Below are positions 62,252 to 64,000 of a stretch of 64,000 nucleotides of DNA, in pieces. The stretch is from Gemmiger sp. An50 (GTDB taxonomy: Bacteria; Bacillota; Clostridia; Oscillospirales; Ruminococcaceae). Both the position numbers and the translations under genes were made by a program. The notes beneath the pieces are model-generated. The model was not told the origin of the DNA. It did no database searches and worked only from the letters and a program-made list of their open reading frames with translations. How positions within the stretch are numbered: the stretch's first letter is position 1; each line of letters opens with the position of its first letter. The DNA lies in assembly GCF_002161595.1 (NCBI RefSeq), contig NZ_NFID01000001.1:342725-406724 (forward strand), read 5' to 3'.

Positions 62252-63787
62252 TTAGGCTTCGGGCAAGTCAATCTTGCCGACAAAGCTGTAATAAATCTCA
62301 ATGTCTTGCCTGCGGGTGCCGTTCTCGTCATAGCTGCACTCATGCACGACGATTTTCTCAATCATCTCCCGCAAGAGGGTTGGGGTAAGTTCCTCAAAGG
62401 CAAGGTGCTTTCGGACGATACCCATAAACTTTTCCGCGTTGACGGTGGCAGCCTGCGACTTGTCCAGTTCGGCCTGCAAAGCGGCGGCGCGGTCTTTCAG
62501 TTCCCGCTGCTCCTGCTCATAGTCTGCCGACATTTCCATGAAACGCTCGTCGCTGATTTTGCCGTTCACATTGTCCTCATACAGCCGCTTGATAATGCGG
62601 CTCACTTCGGAAATGCGCTCCTGCGCCTGTTCAAGCTGCTTGGTAGCTGCGGCGGTCTTTCTCTTGCCGCCGATCTCGTTCTGCTGGATAAGCAGCTTCA
62701 CAAAGCGGCTCTCATGCTTGGCGGCGTATTCCGTCACTTGCCGGAGATTGGAGAGGACACCGGCGGTCAACAGGTCGGTGCGGATAAAGTGCGCCGTACA
62801 GTCGCGGGTGCGCTTCTTGTAGCTGCCGCAGATGTAACAGTCCTGCTTGCGGTTCTTGTTCTGATACCGCTGCTGATACATCACATGGCCGCAGTCGGCG
62901 CAGAACAGCATACCGGAGAACAGCCCCACTTCATCATAGCGGTTCGGGCGTTTGCGCTGCTTGCGTAACTCCTGCACGCGCTCCCATGTTTCCCGGTCTA
63001 TGATAGGCTCATGGTGGTTCTCAAAAATGGCCTGCTTCTCCACGGGGTTCTCTACACTGTGCTTGACCTTGTAAGAGGGCTTTTCCGTCTTGAAGTTTAC
63101 CAGACAGCCGGTGTACTCCCGGTTTTCGAGGATATGAACGACGGTGTTCGTCGCCCATTTGCACTCATAGCCGGGGTGGTAGCGTCGTGTGCTGCCTGTC
63201 CTGCGGTATTCCAGCGTCCCCGGCGTGGGGATTTGCTGCTCCGTAAGCATACGGGCAATCTTGGTCGGGCCATTCCCGGCAAGGCAAAGCTGGTATATCT
63301 GCTGGACAACCGGCGCGGTTTCCTCGTCAACGAGATAGTTCTCGTCCTCGTCCATGAGGTAGCCATATACCGGCTTGCTGGTAACAGGCTTTCCACTCAT
63401 GCCTTTTGCTCGTTTTACTGCTTTGATTTTCTTGCTCGTATCTCTCACCAGCCATTCGTTGAACAGATTTCGCAGAGGGGTAAAATCGTTGTCCATGCCG
63501 CCGTTTGCGCTGTCTACATTGTCGTTGACAGCGATAAAACGCACTCCCTTTTGAGGGAACAGCATTTCCGTGTAAAATCCCACCTGCAAGTAGTTTCGCC
63601 CTAACCGGCTCATGTCCTTGACGATGACCGTACCCACTTTCCCGGCTTCAATGTCTGCAAGCATGGCTTGAAAACCGGGGCGCTGGAAGTTCGCGCCGGA
63701 AAAGCCGTCGTCGGTGTACCAGCGCAGATTGGTAAAGCCGTTCTGCTTGGCGTAGGTTTCCAAAATCCGCTTTTGGAAAGCGATTTG
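62252..63787 (-). pseudogene. 5'-truncated large serine recombinase (IME remnant)
   Basis: About 503-511 codons. Everything from FQKRILETYAKQNGF on is normal: VKDMSRLGRNYLQVG, recombinase domain, zinc ribbon CADCGHVMYQ, long coiled coil, and a C-terminal YYSFVGKI ending. But the first 40 or so residues with the Y-x-R-x-S nucleophile are missing; upstream the frame stops after eight codons. A TTG at 63763 could start translation but the product lacks the catalytic Ser. It lies 77 bp from the maff2 fragment and points out of the element toward it. Confidence 0.85.
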
Positions 63788-63919
63788 TCAAGGGGAGATT
63801 ACCCCGGAGTTATACATTTTTCTTTTTTGAGCTTCTGAGCCGTCGACTTTCACCGCGGTCCTAAAATTTTGCATAAACACGACACAAGATCAGCAGCGTG
63901 TAAGCAATCAGAAAAAACT
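63788..63919. other. Unassigned sequence beyond the recombinase truncation
   Basis: No open frame or family recognised. TTGACA on the minus strand near 63785-63790 could be a -35 box but has no clear -10 partner. The break point against the recombinase is near 63785. Confidence 0.3.
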
Positions 63920-63973
63920 AAACCGCCTGTCCCTATGGCCGAGATAAGGGTCACTAGGACAAGCGGTTTTCTT
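63920..63973 (+). terminator. Hairpin terminator at window end
   Basis: AAACCGCCTGTCC and GGACAAGCGGTTT form arms around a 24-base loop, followed by TTTTCTTT on the plus strand. The minus strand also ends T-rich, so it may work both ways. Confidence 0.6.
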
Positions 63974-64000
63974 TGCCTTAAATGATGACTGGTAAGATGT

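Noticed and set aside
62252..63763. Recombinase as an active fourth integrase
   Set aside because: The segment with the Y-x-R-x-S nucleophile is missing and a stop lies eight codons upstream of the first usable start.
1..64000. CRISPR arrays, rRNA, tRNA, retron or diversity-generating elements
   Set aside because: No regularly spaced repeats, no reverse transcriptase and no rRNA/tRNA-like stretches were found on reading both strands.

Overview
The window is most of a large integrative and conjugative element (ICE) of the Tn1549/CTn type from a low-to-mid GC anaerobic Firmicute, most likely a gut Clostridia member (Lachnospiraceae or Oscillospiraceae). The evidence is the gene set: large serine recombinases, MobC/MOBP relaxase, TopB, the DUF3789/DUF4315/DUF4366 proteins, an NlpC/P60-M23 cell-wall hydrolase, VirB4, PrgI, a VirB6-like protein and a Maff2 remnant. 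AGGAGG ribosome sites are strong, TTG/GTG starts are frequent, and nearly every gene is on the minus strand. No rRNA, tRNA or CRISPR array was seen.

Layout. (1) 82-6314: three consecutive large serine recombinases, a small DUF6870-like protein and a sigma-70 region-4-like regulator. (2) 6702-32025: about 25 kb of cargo made of four modules. In the direction of transcription each module ends with a near-identical gene for a 168-residue winged-helix protein. Module 1 is a lantibiotic/cationic-peptide resistance ABC system with its two-component system. Module 2 is an ECF transporter plus a heterodimeric ABC exporter-fold pair, with TetR-like and DtxR-like regulators (probable metallophore or metal uptake). 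Module 3 is a Bcr-like ABC exporter with an XRE-TPR regulator. Module 4 is a Nis/Spa-like lantibiotic immunity operon with its two-component system. An imperfect direct repeat of about 78 bp sits at both outer edges of the cargo. (3) 32073-41508: mobilisation and replication functions (relaxase, MobC, TopB) with accessory proteins, including a radical SAM enzyme and an alkyltransferase-like protein. (4) 41694-47070: accessory genes (GNAT, SLOG, XRE, AbiE toxin-antitoxin, dUTPase, ThyX and a MazG/Nmad1-like protein). (5) 47140-62165: the conjugation machine (surface adhesin fused to a sortase, DUF4366, DUF4315, cell-wall hydrolase, VirB4, PrgI, MT-A70, SpoVG-like, VirB6-like), ending in a truncated maff2. 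(6) 62166-64000: a 5'-truncated serine recombinase gene lying in maff2, and unrelated sequence beyond it.

The observations most worth following are these. All four winged-helix genes start ATG GGA AAT TAG, with a GGGAAAT slippery heptamer in the correct phase, and all four continue in the -1 frame for exactly 506 nt; this looks like a repeated programmed frameshift. VirB4 carries a 137-residue mini-intein inside its Walker A motif. A thioester/SpaA adhesin is fused in frame to its own class B sortase. The CD1108-type hydrolase is split by a one-base change in an A7 run. An IME-type recombinase remnant sits in maff2.
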